Source of the DNA: Macrothele yani
Lineage: Eukaryota; Arthropoda; Arachnida; Araneae; Macrothelidae
NCBI GenBank assembly: GCA_039090855.1
Contig: CM076999.1
Location: forward strand, 112,715,072 to 112,779,071
Direction of reading: 5' to 3'
Length of the DNA: 64,000 nucleotides
Below the pieces are notes generated by a model. That model worked only from the letters and a program-made list of their open reading frames with translations, ran no database searches and had not been told where the DNA came from. The translations under genes and the position numbers were made by a program. Shown one piece after another: positions 43,890-55,391 of the stretch. Position 1 is the first letter of the stretch, and each line of letters opens with the position of its first letter.

Positions 43890-44250
43890 TATGCCCCCCC
43901 CCCCACACACACAAGCGCGAAAAAACTGTTAAATATAAAGAAAAAAAAATTCGATTTAGTTAATTTACTTTAACGAAACAAAAAAGAAAGGAACAGGAAT
44001 AAAATGCTTACCTTCGAGGAGACATCTATAGAACTGCGGAACATCTTGCGTGAGCTTCTGAGAATCCCGCGTCACTGAAATGCAATGTTACTTATGTAAT
44101 ATCGCGTGCATGCGACTTGACATTGATCATCCTTTTCTTTATCGTTTTGAATTTTGAATATCTGGAAGTCTCTATTTACATAACATTATATTTCTGCCTC
44201 ATGGTGTTGGTGGTGAAAGCTAGCGTAAAACTAAAAAAATGGAACGTTTT
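43890..44250. other. unassigned, with a C-run/CA tract
   Basis: A cccccccccc-acacacaca tract at 43894-43912 next to the Tc1 end; nothing else recognised. Confidence 0.4.
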
Positions 44251-44600
44251 ATGAAAATTTTGTATGGGGCCCCTTGACCACGGGCTCCGACCCGTTCCGA
44301 AAATCGGTAACGGTCAAAGTACCATGACACAGTATACCAAATTTGGTGGTTCAAAATTGAAAACTGTAGAAATGTTAACTAAAATAACGAAAATGTTGCA
44401 TGGGGGGCCGCCTTGATCCCCCCCCGCGGATTCGATCCCTTCCGAAACCTTTCTACGGTCTAAGTTAGAGTACCATGGAATAGTATACCGAATTTGATGG
44501 TTCTAAATTGAAAACTATAGAAATTTTCTAGAAAATTTTGTATGGGAGGCACCTTGACCTCCCCGGGCTCCGAAACCCTCCAACAAGTTAGTAAAATCAT
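44250..44600 (+). repeat. about 140-bp tandem repeat (tttgtatggggcccc type)
   Basis: Three units starting with aaaattttgtatgggg-like sequence at about 44256, 44388 and 44533, each followed by a c/t-rich stretch, ccttccgaaa, acggtctaagttagagtacc and accaaatttggtggttc. The same module occurs singly at 31545 and 33937 and twice at 46190-46320. Confidence 0.75.
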
Positions 44601-46330
44601 GCAATACAAGTTATGAGGATAATGGCTGTGGAATAAATGTCGATCCTGCGTCCAGACCTTTGACCCCATTTCAATCATATTAAAGAGAAGTGGTTCAGTA
44701 TACCTCCGAAATAATAGGATAAAGTTTTGTCGCAATCGAAGCATTTTTACGTAAGTTATGATGCATAAGGGCTATGAAATAGATTTCGCTCCTGTGTCCT
44801 ATCCTTCGACCCCATTTCGATGATATTCAACGGAACCGGTTCAGTATACCTCAAGAATAACATACTAAAGTTTTGTCGCAATAGAAGCATTTTTACGTAA
44901 GTTATGATGCATAATGGCGATGGAAGTGATTCCGATCCTATGTCCTGAACTTTGACCCCATTTCGCCCATTTTCAATAGGATTTGTTCCCAGGCAGTCCC
45001 CTAATACATACTAAAATTTCATCGAAATCGAACCTTCTTTACGTTATTTAAGACGCACAAAAGCAGTGGAATGGATCCCGCTCATATGTCCTGACCTCTG
45101 ACCCCATTTCGTTCACTTTCATTTGGGTTCCTTCCCAGGTGTTCCCCTACCACATACTAAAATTTCATCGAAATTGAACGATTTTTACGCGAGTTATCGT
45201 GCGGACGGACATACGCACACAACGCGTGACGTAATGAGGCAGATGGGAATCGCGACCATCTGCTCGCAAGAGTGTGACGTCATAAAACTTTAATAAGATC
45301 CACACACAACGCGTGACGTAATGAAACAGATGGCGTGACCGAGCGCTAACATTCTCAAACGCGAGATTGCAACGTTATAAGATTTCTAAGCATGGGCAAC
45401 ATTAATGGGACGACGCCATGACACTAAAAACTATATAATTCGGGGTGGTTATTTAACCCACTAAACGAATTTTCCTAAAGTCGAGATCAAGCTAAATCGA
45501 TTTCTAGTACCAGAAAACGGTAGGTTAACGACTTTCATCAAAATCCTTAGAGCCGTTTTCAGAATAAAATTTACATACATACAAGGAGTGCTCCTTTAAT
45601 AGTATGAGATAAGGACGATGGAATGGATCCCAATACTATGTACTGACCTTTGACGACATTTCGTCCATTTTCAATAGGGTTCGTCCCCAGTGGTCTCCTA
45701 CGACATACTACAATTTCATCGAAATCGAACCATATTTGCGCAAGTTGCAATGGAATGCATACCGCTCCTATGTCCTGACCTTTAACCCCACTTCACCCAT
45801 TTTGAATAGGGTTCCTTCCCAGGTGGTCCCCTACCACATATAAAAGTTTCATCGACATCGAACCATATTTACGCAAGTTATGACGCATAAGGGCAATGGA
45901 ATGGATCCCTCTCCGATGTCGTGACCTTTGATCCCATTTCGTCCATATTCAACAGGGTTCGTCCCCAGGTGGTCCCCTACAACTTATTAAAATTTCATCG
46001 AAATCGAACTATTTTTACGCGAGTTATTGTGCCGACAGGCAGACGGACGGACAAAGCTGGATCACGCTTCTTCAACCTACGGTTGGAAAACGTAAAAAAA
46101 CCGTGTACGGTTTAAGTTAAGAGCACCATGAGAAAATATACCAAATTCGGTTGTTCTAAATTGAAAACTGTAGAACTTTTTACGAAAATTTTGTATGGAG
46201 GGCCACTTGACCTTCTGCTCCGATCCCTTCCAAAAACTGTCTACGGTCTAAGTCAGAGTATCATGAGATAATATATCAAATTTGGTGGTTCTAAGTTGAA
46301 AACTGTAGATTTGTATAGCGGACAAACAAA
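44600..46330 (+). repeat. about 145-bp tandem repeat blocks (ccatttcgtccatt type)
   Basis: Two blocks, 44600-45190 (four units) and 45585-46035 (three units), each unit with tgacctttgaccccatttcg, gggttc-ttcccaggtggtcc, atactaaaatttcatcgaaat and tttttacg-aagttatgac. Each block ends in a run of cggacgga. Between them (45190-45585) acacaacgcgtgacgtaatg occurs twice. At 46050-46100 the phrase cttcaacctacggttggaaa joins to the tttgtatgg module. Non-coding; element class unknown. Confidence 0.75.
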
Positions 46331-46368
46331 CATACAAACAAACAAATATACAAACTTTCACTTTCATG

Positions 46369-47798
46369 CACTATCGGAAAGTGAAAAAAGAACACCAAGA
46401 AGGAATTGGCGGACGATCATGAAATTTACATATGTTAATGGGGTCGAGTTTACGCAGATGCGATGTTAATTTCGGGACCAACCGGTGAGCACTTACGCCA
46501 CAGCACGGCATAATATGCAAATTATCGTCGGTGGTATTTAAGGAGTACGGTGAAGTGAATGTAATCAGTCGTCGACGTACGGACACGTGCGAAGACCCTG
46601 AAGAAGCTGCAATGCCTGGACATGGAAGACGTGTACGATTTCAACAGTTATCGGACTTTGAGCGAGGTCGTCTAGTCGGACTCCGCGAGGCCGGGTGGTC
46701 GTATCGTCGTATTGCGGAGCGAATTGGACGGGAAGTATCGGTGGTGGTACGATGGTGGCGTAGATGGTCCGAGGAACATTCCCACACGAGAAGACGTGGA
46801 ACCGGGAGTCAGAGACGGACTGATGAGCGGACCGATTGACGCATAAGAAGAGCGGCGTTGTCAAGCAGAACATCCACTGCGACGCAAATCCGAGCTGCCG
46901 TTTCACCTGAGGGGACTGTGCGAACAATCCGCAGCCGTCTACTGGGTGCAGGACTACGTGCACGTGTGCCTCTGGCATGTGTACCTCTGACTCCAGCCCA
47001 CCGTCAGGAACGGCTGCAGTGGTGTCGCCAACGTCTGCACTGGAGAACGCAATGGCGATCTGTCGTGTTCAGCGATGAAAGCAGATTCTGCTTGGGAGCC
47101 TCCGATGGCCATATGCGTGTTCGCATAAGCACAGGGGAGCGTCTCCACCCTTCTTGCATCCGCCAGCGACACAAAGAGCCAAAACCTGGTCTTCTGGTGT
47201 TGGGAGCGATCAGCTATCACTCCCGTACACAACTAGTGTTTGTACCGGGTACGTTAAACAGCACCTCCTACACCAACAACATCATTCAGCCCGTTGTTGT
47301 GCCATTTGTAAGGTAGGTCCATCGTGGTGCTTTCCAGCAAGATAACGCACGCCCACACACGGCACGTGCAACGCAACATGCACTTCAGGGTGTGAGACAA
47401 CTTCCATGGCCTGCGCGTTCGCCGGATTTGTCCCCAATTGAGCACGTGTGGGATTTTATGGGACAACGACTTATCCGGTCTCCACGGCCAGCCACGACCA
47501 TCCCCGATTTACGCGTCCAGGTTGAGGATGCTTTGAACTCAATACCCCAAACTTACATCCAACATCTGTACGACCGACTCCATGCCAGAATTGCACAGTG
47601 TGACGCAGTTCATGGCGGTTCAACCTCGTACTAACCATGTTACATGGAAATGTTATTTTTCAGTTTACCAGCAAATACAGCTGTATTTTGCCATAATGTT
47701 TTGATCACGTTATCCTCTGTATTCCGTTATCATGCTGTATAAATTTCGTTGGTATGAGACGTCTCCTTCTTGGTGTTCTTTTTCACTTTCCGCCAGTG
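46369..47798 (+). mobile_element. Tc1-like transposon, 1430 bp
   Basis: Terminal inverted repeats cactatcggaaagtgaaaaa (46369) and tttttcactttccgccagtg (ending 47798), about 36 bp with 2-3 differences. TA follows at 47799-47800; the left side has mutated to TG. It sits at the edge of the dispersed repeat ending caaacaaacatacaaacaaa. Confidence 0.9.
46612..47634 (+). pseudogene. Tc1-like transposase with two nonsense codons
   Basis: One continuous frame of about 341 codons broken only by TGA (46837-46839) and TAG (47314-47316). Start MPGHGRRVRFQQLSDFERGR. Two HTH motifs (LREAGWSYRRIAERIGRE and the following region), VVFSDESRFCLG (first Asp), FQQDNARPHTARATQH (second Asp), SPDLSPIEHVWD (Glu), C-terminus HGGSTSY. 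Only 32 residues separate the second Asp from the Glu rather than the usual 34, suggesting a small deletion. Confidence 0.88.
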
Positions 47799-47800
47799 TA

Positions 47801-48480
47801 TATAGAGATGTGAAATACTGCGTTTGACCTTGGTACTAGTCTCGAAAAAACGACTGTCGTTGTAGTAACCATAGCAACCAGGCACACCTGTTTATCACGC
47901 ATGCGTCGTCGGTAGTGAGCATTTTAACAAGCATCGTTTCGTGAACCCCTGAGAAGTGTTTTCGCGCTTTCGAAAAATAAATGTGAAAGAGGAACAAAGT
48001 TCCGCCATTAAATTTTGCTGTCGACTTAAGAAGTCTGTCGAAGAGATTTTCCGCCTTGTACAAGAGGCTTATGAAGATGAATGTCTAAGAAAATCAACAA
48101 TTTACGGATGGCATAAAGAATTTATGGATGGTCTTGAATCGGCGGCTTTGATCACGCATGGAGGTAGACCTTCAACGAGTGTTACAGAGGTAAACATCAA
48201 TACACTGGGTGTTATTATACGGGCAGACAGACACCTATCAATCAGCGATACCGAACATATGGTTAACATTTCAAAATCATTAATTCACAGAACTTTAACA
48301 GAACATTTGGGCATGAAACGACTTTGTTCAACTTGGGTTCCCCATTTAAATTTTCACGTGCGGCGCAGTGCAAGGTCCCGTTCTGTCGTTTCTTATTTCG
48401 AGAAAATAAATATTATGTTGATGCACCAATCTGCATAGAGTCTAGACTTGTCACCACGTGAATCCTGGTTGTTCCCCATT
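47801..48480 (+). pseudogene. mariner transposase, N-terminal part
   Basis: ORF 47956-48438 encodes the mariner bipartite HTH domain: AIKFCCRLKKSVEEIFRLVQ ... STIYGWHKEFMDG, then ISKSLIHRTLTEHLGMKRLC and WVPHLN, the usual mariner end of the DNA-binding region. The central catalytic region is deleted; after a stop come SLDLSPRESWLFPIKN residues, matching the DLAP-x-D-FWLFP region, and mariner sequence ends at about 48480 where a dispersed repeat begins. The C-terminal piece appears at 53640-53830. Confidence 0.75.
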
Positions 48481-50681
48481 AAAAACAAGAAAGATGACAC
48501 CGAATTTTCGGGTGTAATAAGCACGTCTTTTGAATCCGTTCTGAGGCAAATTTAATTTATCAAAGCTATTCAAAGTTAATGGAACCGGTATGGAAAACAG
48601 TAGATCTGACGAAAGAAAGAAGATTTTCAATTGGGTTTTCAATCCCTCAGATATTGCTGTAAACGGAACCGTGAGCTTACGAACTCTTAGAAACAGAGAT
48701 ATCGACAAAAATACGATGTGACTTTACGTCCCCTGGTGGGAAAACCATGCATTATTTTAGGAAGAAAGTATTCGAAAAAGGTTTATCCATATGAGCGGTA
48801 TCGGTCGAAGAAAAAAATTAGTCGAGTTTTCAGGAGCCCAGATTTTGCTACAAATAAATCAGAAGCAGAAATTAACACTTGTGTCCCTATGACGTCCAAA
48901 CCATTCTTTACCAAACATTAGAAATTATGTGAAAAATATTTTCCATCAGGTCTTGTATGCGATACAGAAAGAATTTTTCAAATCGGAGTTCTAGGAGCAG
49001 AAATGATGCAGAAAACGCAATTTACCTTTGTGCCCCCTAGCGGAAAGTCTATGATTTACTTGAAAATTTTGAATTTATAGGAAAAACATTTCGCATCGGA
49101 AACACAATCCAACAAAGAAGGAATTTTTCAAACTGTACTCTTAGAAGTAGAGATATTGACAGAAATAAGGTATACATCTACGCCCCCTGGCGTAGCAACC
49201 ATGCATTATTTCAAGAAGAAAATGTTCCTAAAAGGTTTGTCGACATGAGTAGTATCGGTCAACAAAAAACTTTTTTTTCAATCGAGATTTTAGAAGCTCA
49301 TATTTTGCTACAAATACAATAGAAGCGGAAATTAAGACTTACACCACCCGGTGACCAAACCATTTCTTGCAAAAATTAGAAAATATGTACAAACGATTTC
49401 CCATCAGAAGCTGTATGCGGTGCAGAAAGAATTTTTCAAATCGGAGATTTAGAAGCAGAGATATAGGGGAAACGCAATTTACATTTACGCCCCCTAGCGG
49501 AAAGTCTACGAATTACTTGAAAATTATGAAGTTATATGAACCACGTGTCACACTGGAAACACTATCCACCCAAGAAGGAATTTTTCAAATCGGACTCCTA
49601 GAAGTAGAGATATTGACAAAAATAAGATATATATCTACGCCCCGTGGCGTAGAAACCGTGCACTATTTTAAGAAGAAAATGTTTCTTAAAGGTTTGTCGG
49701 CATAAGTAGTATCGGTCAACAAACGGCGTTTTTTTCAATCGAGAATTTAGAAGCTCATATTTTGCTGCAAATACAACAGAAGGGGAAATTAAGATTTACG
49801 CCCCCTGGTGGACAAACTATTTTCTTACAAAAATTAGAAATTATGTGCAAACGATTTCCCATCGGGAGCTGTATCCGGTGCAAAAAGAATTTTTCAAATC
49901 GGAGATTTAGAAACAGAGATATAGGAGGAAACGCAATTTACCACTACGCCCCTAGCGGAAAGTCTATGAATCACTTGAAAATTTTTGAAATTATATGAAA
50001 AACATGTCACACGGAACACTCTATCCAACGAAGAAGGAATTTTTCAAATCGCTCTCCTAGAAGTAGAGATATTGACAAAAATAAGAAGTACATCTACGCC
50101 CCCTGGCGGAAAAACTGTGGAATATTTCAAGAAGAAAATATTCCGAAAAGGTTTATCGATGTGAGTGGCATCAGTCCAAAAAAGATTTTTTTTCAGTCGA
50201 CATTTTAGAAGCTTCGTTTTTATGGCAAATACATCAGAAGCAAAAATTAACACTTACGCCTCCTGGTGGCCAAAGTATTCTTTACCAAAAATTTGAAATT
50301 AAATGCAAAAGATTTTCCAACAGGAGATGAATCCGCTGAAGGAAAAGGAATTTCAAATCGGAGTTTTAGAAGAAGAGTTATCGGGGAAAATGTAATTTAA
50401 TTTTACGTCCCCTAGCGGAAAATCTATGCGTAATTTGAAAAAGTAACTATATCTAAAATACTCTTCGACATAAATCGAATCGAAAGATAAAAAAAAAAAA
50501 TTCAATCGGATGTTTAGAAGCAAATATGTGGAATGAAACGTATTTTTGAATTCGACATCATCTGCATTTACGCCTTCTACCGGCGAAATTGTACATCGTA
50601 AGAAAAAAACGAAATAAAGGATCATAATTTGCATATTTTAAGCTTTCCAATGCAAAAAGAATTTTTCAAATCGGACTAATA
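48481..50681 (+). repeat. 2.4-kb internally repetitive element, copy 2, with CTCF-like motifs
   Basis: Collinear with 31640-33840 from aacaagaaagatgacaccga onward, with the same three-motif periodicity: about 49031, 49180, 49487, 49637, 49799, 49945, 50096, 50255 and 50404. The Tc1 at 50682-52222 interrupts it at gactaa|TA|gttgcagag; copy 1 has the uninterrupted sequence at about 33820-33838. Confidence 0.8.
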
Positions 50682-52222
50682 CACTGCTGGACAATTGCTA
50701 AGGACGGATCATAAACGGCTATATAGCGCATAAAAAAGTAAGTGTGGTTGAATGCCAAGTGAAATAAAATAATGTCAGAATGCCAGGACATTTCAAGAAA
50801 GACAATTTATTGTGCTCTGAAATCCAGAAGGCTTTGGAACGTGTTCAAGGGACAAACAGGCCATTTTGTGTAGAATACGTAAACGTGAAAAAAATGCAAT
50901 TACCGTCCACAGGCGTTCCGGCGTAAGATGCCAATACGGGATATGGCCACCATGGAGGGCGATGCAAGATTCCACACGTCGTGTCATGCTTTGCACAACA
51001 TTATCAAGCAGCTGTTGGGGTAATTTATCCCATTCCTCTGTCAGTGCACGGATGAGGGTGTCCTTGTTTATTGGAGGGCATTGGCGACCAGCAAGACTCC
51101 TCCCCAAAGCATCCCACACATTTTCAATGGGATTCAGATCTGGAGAACGTGCTGGCCATACGAGGCGTTGAATATCCTCGCTCTCAAGACACTCCTGGAC
51201 AGCGACTGTTCGATGACATGTTGCGTTGTCGTCCATGAAAATGGATCTATCACCGACAGCACCACGGAACATGCGAACATGAGGTAGCAGAACATCATTA
51301 ATGTATCGTTGGCTAGTCATAGTCCCAGTTGGAAGCACATAGAGGGACGTACGGCCATTGATCGTGATGCCAGCCCATACCATGACACTACATGTCGGAT
51401 ATCGGTCCCTTTCCTCTATGTTTGCTGGACAATATGCAGTACCACTATCACGCCAGATCAGTTGTCGTCGACAATCAGACGATAGACTGTATCTACTCTC
51501 ATCTGAGAAGAGGACAGCAGACCAGTCGTTATCAGTCCAATTGCGATGTTGATGGCACCATTGCAAACGGGCGGTACGGTGACGTCTGGACAATGGGATG
51601 CACACAACAGGACGGCGGGCGTATAGTCCTCCTTCATGGAAACGTCTGGCGACAGTTTTTCGGGAGATCCGCTTGCCAGTAGCAGCCATAAACTGATTTG
51701 CTACCTCACTAGCTGTGCTGCGCCGGTGTCTTTTTGTTGATAGCACTATGTACCGATCTTCTGCAGGTGTCGTACTGCGAACACGACCTCCCCCGTGACG
51801 TTTGCCACACTCTTCATTTGTTGGAAATGATTTCCAAAGCCTTGAAACAATACTGTGGCTGACGTCGAACTCCCTGGCAACACCTGTTATTTTTCGCCCT
51901 TCTTCAATCTTGCCAATAATACGGCCACGCGTAAAATCATCTAGGTGATGTCGTGAAGACATACTGAAAATTGCAAGTTCGTCAATTGATTCTTTCCCTT
52001 TCAACTTTGCGTTTGAACAACAACGGTCAATACGCGTCAAATCCTTTATATCTCTTATCAGCGCTATGACGTCACGAACTAGTTCGGCAATCCAAAATTT
52101 GCATACGCACAACACGTCTTACTGTATCCCGCACTTATGCGAATTTCCACATTTTCCTGCCTTCCATTTTATGGTTGCTATCGTTGCTATTGCCATCCGT
52201 CCTTAGCAATTGTCCGGCAGTG
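50682..52222 (-). mobile_element. Tc1-like transposon with intact transposase, 1541 bp
   Basis: Terminal inverted repeats cactgctggacaattgctaa (50682) and ttagcaattgtccggcagtg (ending 52222), TA on both sides (50680-50681 and 52223-52224). The empty site is known from the paralogous repeat near 33830. The most complete DNA transposon here. Confidence 0.95.
50793..51962 (-). CDS. Tc1-like transposase, uninterrupted (DD34E)
   Basis: Cut-and-paste transposase that binds the element ends and integrates at TA. Start MSSRHHLDDFTRGRIIG at 51962 is preferred; the frame extends 51 codons further up to 52115, but that part lacks similarity and Tc1 proteins begin near this motif. HTH KIEEGRKITGVAREFDVSHS then VSRLWKSF; second domain STASEVANQFMAATGKRISR; catalytic residues in LFSDESRYSL, FMDDNATCHRTV and SPDLNPIENVWDALG, with 34 residues between the second Asp and Glu. 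The usual end HGGHIPYW is followed by about 46 extra residues before the stop, probably from loss of the original stop. No frameshift or nonsense codon, so activity is possible. Confidence 0.92.
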   Translation of the reverse strand: MSSRHHLDDFTRGRIIGKIEEGRKITGVAREFDVSHSIVSRLWKSFPTNEECGKRHGGGRVRSTTPAEDRYIVLSTKRHRRSTASEVANQFMAATGKRISRKTVARRFHEGGLYARRPVVCIPLSRRHRTARLQWCHQHRNWTDNDWSAVLFSDESRYSLSSDCRRQLIWRDSGTAYCPANIEERDRYPTCSVMVWAGITINGRTSLYVLPTGTMTSQRYINDVLLPHVRMFRGAVGDRSIFMDDNATCHRTVAVQECLESEDIQRLVWPARSPDLNPIENVWDALGRSLAGRQCPPINKDTLIRALTEEWDKLPQQLLDNVVQSMTRRVESCIALHGGHIPYWHLTPERLWTVIAFFSRLRILHKMACLSLEHVPKPSGFQSTINCLS

Positions 52223-52786
52223 TAGTTGCAGAGATATCGTGGGTGCAGACGGACGGATGGACGGACACAAACCGATAACAGGAGCACGATCTTTTTTACG
52301 CTTTCCAACCGTAGGTTGAAGAAGCGTATATGCTCCAGCTTTGTCCGTCCGTCCGTCCGTCTGTCCGCACGATAACTCACGTGAAAATGGTTCGATTTCG
52401 ACGAAATTTTAGTATGTGGTAGGGGAGCACCTGGGGACGAACCCTATTGACGGGCGAAACAGGGTCAAAGGTCAGGACATAGGAGCGGGATCCATTCCAT
52501 TGCTCTTATGCGTCATAACTTGCGTAAAAAATGGTTCGATTTCGATGGAATTTTAGTATGTGGTAGGGAACCACTGGGGCCGCCCTGGTGGCGCAGTGGT
52601 CTAAAGCGTTGGCCTCTGATCAATCGTCCGTAAGGGGTCCGGGTTCGAATCCCGGTCAGGCATGGATGTTGTGTTTGTCTTACGGCACTGGCTCTCTCCC
52701 TTCCCTGGAACCAGTGACCCTAAATTAGGGACGGGCGACTGCTTATAGCCCATTGAGTTGCTCACGGTGGTCGTTAAACCTCCAAT

Positions 52787-52821
<35 letters not shown>

Positions 52822-53600
52822 CACTGGGGACGATCCCTATTGAAAATAAATGAAATGGTGTCAAAGGTTAGGACATAGGACAGGGATTCATTCAATTGCC
52901 TTTATGCATCATAACTTCCGTAAAAATGGTTCGAAGCGTATATGCTCCAGCTTTGTCCGTCCGTCCGTCCGTCTGTCCGCACGATAACTCACGTGAAAAT
53001 GGTTCGATTTCGACGAAATTTTAGTATGTGGTAGGGGAGCACCTGGGGACGAACCCTATTGACGGGCGAAACAGGGTCAAAGGTCAGGACATAGGAGCGG
53101 GATCCATTCCATTGCTCTTATGCGTCATAACTTGCGTAAAAATTGTTCGATTTCGATGGAATTTTAGTATGTGGTAGGGAACCACTGGGGACGATCCCTA
53201 TTGAAAATAAATGAAATGGGGTCAAAGGTCAGGACATAGGAGCGGGATTCATTCCATTGCCTTTATGCATCATAACTTCCGTAAAAATGGTTCGATCTCA
53301 ATGAAATTTTAATATGTGGTAGGGAACCACCTGGGCACGAACCCTATTGAAAATGGGAGAAATGGGGTCAAAGGTCAGGACACTGGAGTGGGATCCATTC
53401 CATTGTCCTTGTGCATCATAACTTACCTAAAAATGTTTCGATTGCGACAAAACGTTATCATGTTGTTCCGGAGGTATAGTGAACCGGTTCTGTTGAATAT
53501 AAACGAAATGGGGTCAAAGGTCATTGCACAAAAGGAAGATTTATTCCACAGCCATTCTCCTCATAACTTGAGTAATAATTTCTGGTATGTTGGAAAGCGT
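52223..53600 (-). repeat. inverted blocks of the 145-bp repeat and a 616-bp direct duplication
   Basis: After the end of copy 2 and its cggacggatggacggac tract, sequence flips (ccaaccgtaggttgaagaag at about 52306) into the minus-strand version of the 145-bp repeat. The stretch gaagcgtatatgctccagct onward at 52318-52550 recurs almost identically at 52935-53145, 616 bp later. The first copy carries the SINE at 52580; the second has the empty site. Confidence 0.8.
52580..52817 (+). mobile_element. tRNA-derived SINE (family 2), full length
   Basis: Exact 12-bp target duplication gaaccactgggg (52568-52579 and 52818-52829). A box tggcgcagtggtctaaagcg, B box gggttcgaatccc, body ctggaaccagtgaccctaaa ... 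gtcgttaaacctccaatc, and about 30 A at the end. The duplicated neighbour at about 53175-53195 shows the uninterrupted target. Confidence 0.97.
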
Positions 53601-53639
53601 ATCACAATTAATGCATTGCATGATTTTACTAACTTGTTT

Positions 53640-53830
53640 TACAAAAGACGTGCTAAAAAATATGTTATGGGGACGACCATTTGAGACTGATCAACAACTT
53701 ACTATATAGCTGCTCAGATGTGTTTCAACCGCATTTCGGAAGAATTCCATAAGACATTCAAAAGTATGAGGAACGTTGGGACACCTGTATTCGATGCAAT
53801 GGACCGTATTCCGAAAAAGATGGCCATTTC
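53640..53830 (+). pseudogene. mariner transposase, C-terminal remnant
   Basis: Reads VLKNMLWGRPFETDQQLT in one frame, then after shifts QKYEERWDTCIRCNGPYSEK and DGHFLFK-stop, matching the mariner C-terminus (LKG-F-x-TDEE ... W-x-x-CI-x-x-x-G-x-Y-F-E). Probably the displaced end of the mariner at 47801-48480, separated by about 5.15 kb of inserted repeats. Confidence 0.7.
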
Positions 53831-54240
53831 CTTTTTAAATAAAGTAGGTATATTTTTTTAATGAAAGCATTCTCAGTTGTTTTAAGACAACACTTGTATT
53901 TGTTAATTGTTTAAGTTGCATAAATACCCTCACATGCTTTAATGGAAACACTGTTCTTACTGTAACGTTCCGCACATTTTAAATCGTACTTCGGATAGCT
54001 TACATACAATCAAGGACAATGAAATTTGTGCACCTAGAAGAAACCATACTGCAACCAAAACACTTTGCAAACAGCTAGAGTGCGTGCTGGTATGCAAATG
54101 ATCCACGTTTGGTGCGAGTGCGCATGACCGCACACCCTGTGCTGGCGCTCACGAACCGGCAGCCTTATAAACCGGCGTGTAGTCGATGCCCCATAAAAGC
54201 GAAAAGCACCGGCCGACACAAGCAAGAGTACAGAGTGACA
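53831..54240. other. unassigned DNA
   Basis: No feature recognised apart from possible mariner 3' flank. Confidence 0.35.
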
Positions 54241-54243
54241 AGA

Positions 54244-54360
54244 ATGCCGAGTAGACGCCAGAGACGTCGATTTACGCAACTTACGGACTTTGAGAGAGGC
54301 CTGATCATCGGGCTGAAAACTCGCAGGGTGGTCGGGGCACGTTATAGCCCGTCACGTGAT
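54244..54360 (+). pseudogene. Tc1-like transposase N-terminal fragment
   Basis: Starts MPSRRQRRRFTQLTDFERGL at 54244, typical of Tc1 (FTQL-x-DFERG). After IIGLK a single-base shift gives AGWSGHVIARHV, the expected first helix-turn-helix, and then similarity stops at about 54360. The matching downstream half is the fragment at 62850-63762. Confidence 0.7.
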
Positions 54361-55384
54361 TTAACGCTATTTTTAAATCAACTGTAACAAATCAATTTAT
54401 CATTTTGTTTTTTGGGAGATGGGTGGATGAAATTGGTAACACTGAAATGTTTAACGCATTGGCAGTGAAAATGTAACAATGTTTATTTTACTGTTTGCGT
54501 TGTCTGCGTTTGCAGAGATGAACTTGAAAGTGCAAAAAGGGATTTTTGTTGCATGTGTAAAGCATGTGTTACACTAAGCACAGTAATATTGTACTCGTCC
54601 TTTCTTTTCCGCCACAATAAGAATCAGGAACGTTCCCACCCTCAGACTAGGCTGAGGTGGATACAAGTTCTAAGGAAACAGGTAATAGACAACCCCTTAC
54701 TCAATGAAATTTTTCTGCCACACAAGGAATTTAGGTTTTTTTGAAGACTTTATTTTTTTTATCATAAATGGGAAAGATGAGCACCTTTTCAAACTGGTAT
54801 AAACAGTATACAAAAATTTCAATTAGACATCCTGATGGAAAATTATTCAAGTAGAGGGCTGCTTAGAATAATTGGTTTAGAGTCCAACAAAATAATTTAC
54901 AGTTTTTGTTTTGGTTTTGTTTTTTTCAGCCGTTACGGGGAAATCACATCCCTGAATATTTTTAATTTCTACACTAAGCAGATAAGAACTTGCTGACTAC
55001 TTAAATGCTATCACTGCATTCCACACATAATTTTACAATAAATTTTAACAAGGTCAGCTGATATGGATAATGCTGCATAAATATGCACATGCCAAAATTA
55101 TTATTGAATTTTGCTGGACATTACTGAAATTTACTACCTTTCTGTGAGTGCACTCATTACACTTCTATAATTTATAACAAATTCAGCATGTAAGACTAAG
55201 CCAGTGTTAAATAAGATTTTAAACTCTCTATGTACTCATTTTTGCCAATAAATCCAGAAAGCCCTGGGATTCAAATCAAAACATAAGGCGAATTTTGCTG
55301 AGGCACACTTGTGCTAGCCTATCTATTCCCACATCTTGATTAAAGTATGTACACTTCTCCTACATTTACATATATATATATATT
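54361..55384. other. unassigned AT-rich DNA
   Basis: No coding, RNA or repeat signature recognised; a short TA tract at 55370-55384 adjoins the RTE insertion point. Confidence 0.4.
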
Positions 55385-55391
55385 TATATCA

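Noticed and set aside
45280..45290. tgacgtcat as a CRE regulatory site
   Set aside because: A single short palindrome inside a repetitive region with no associated gene is not enough support.
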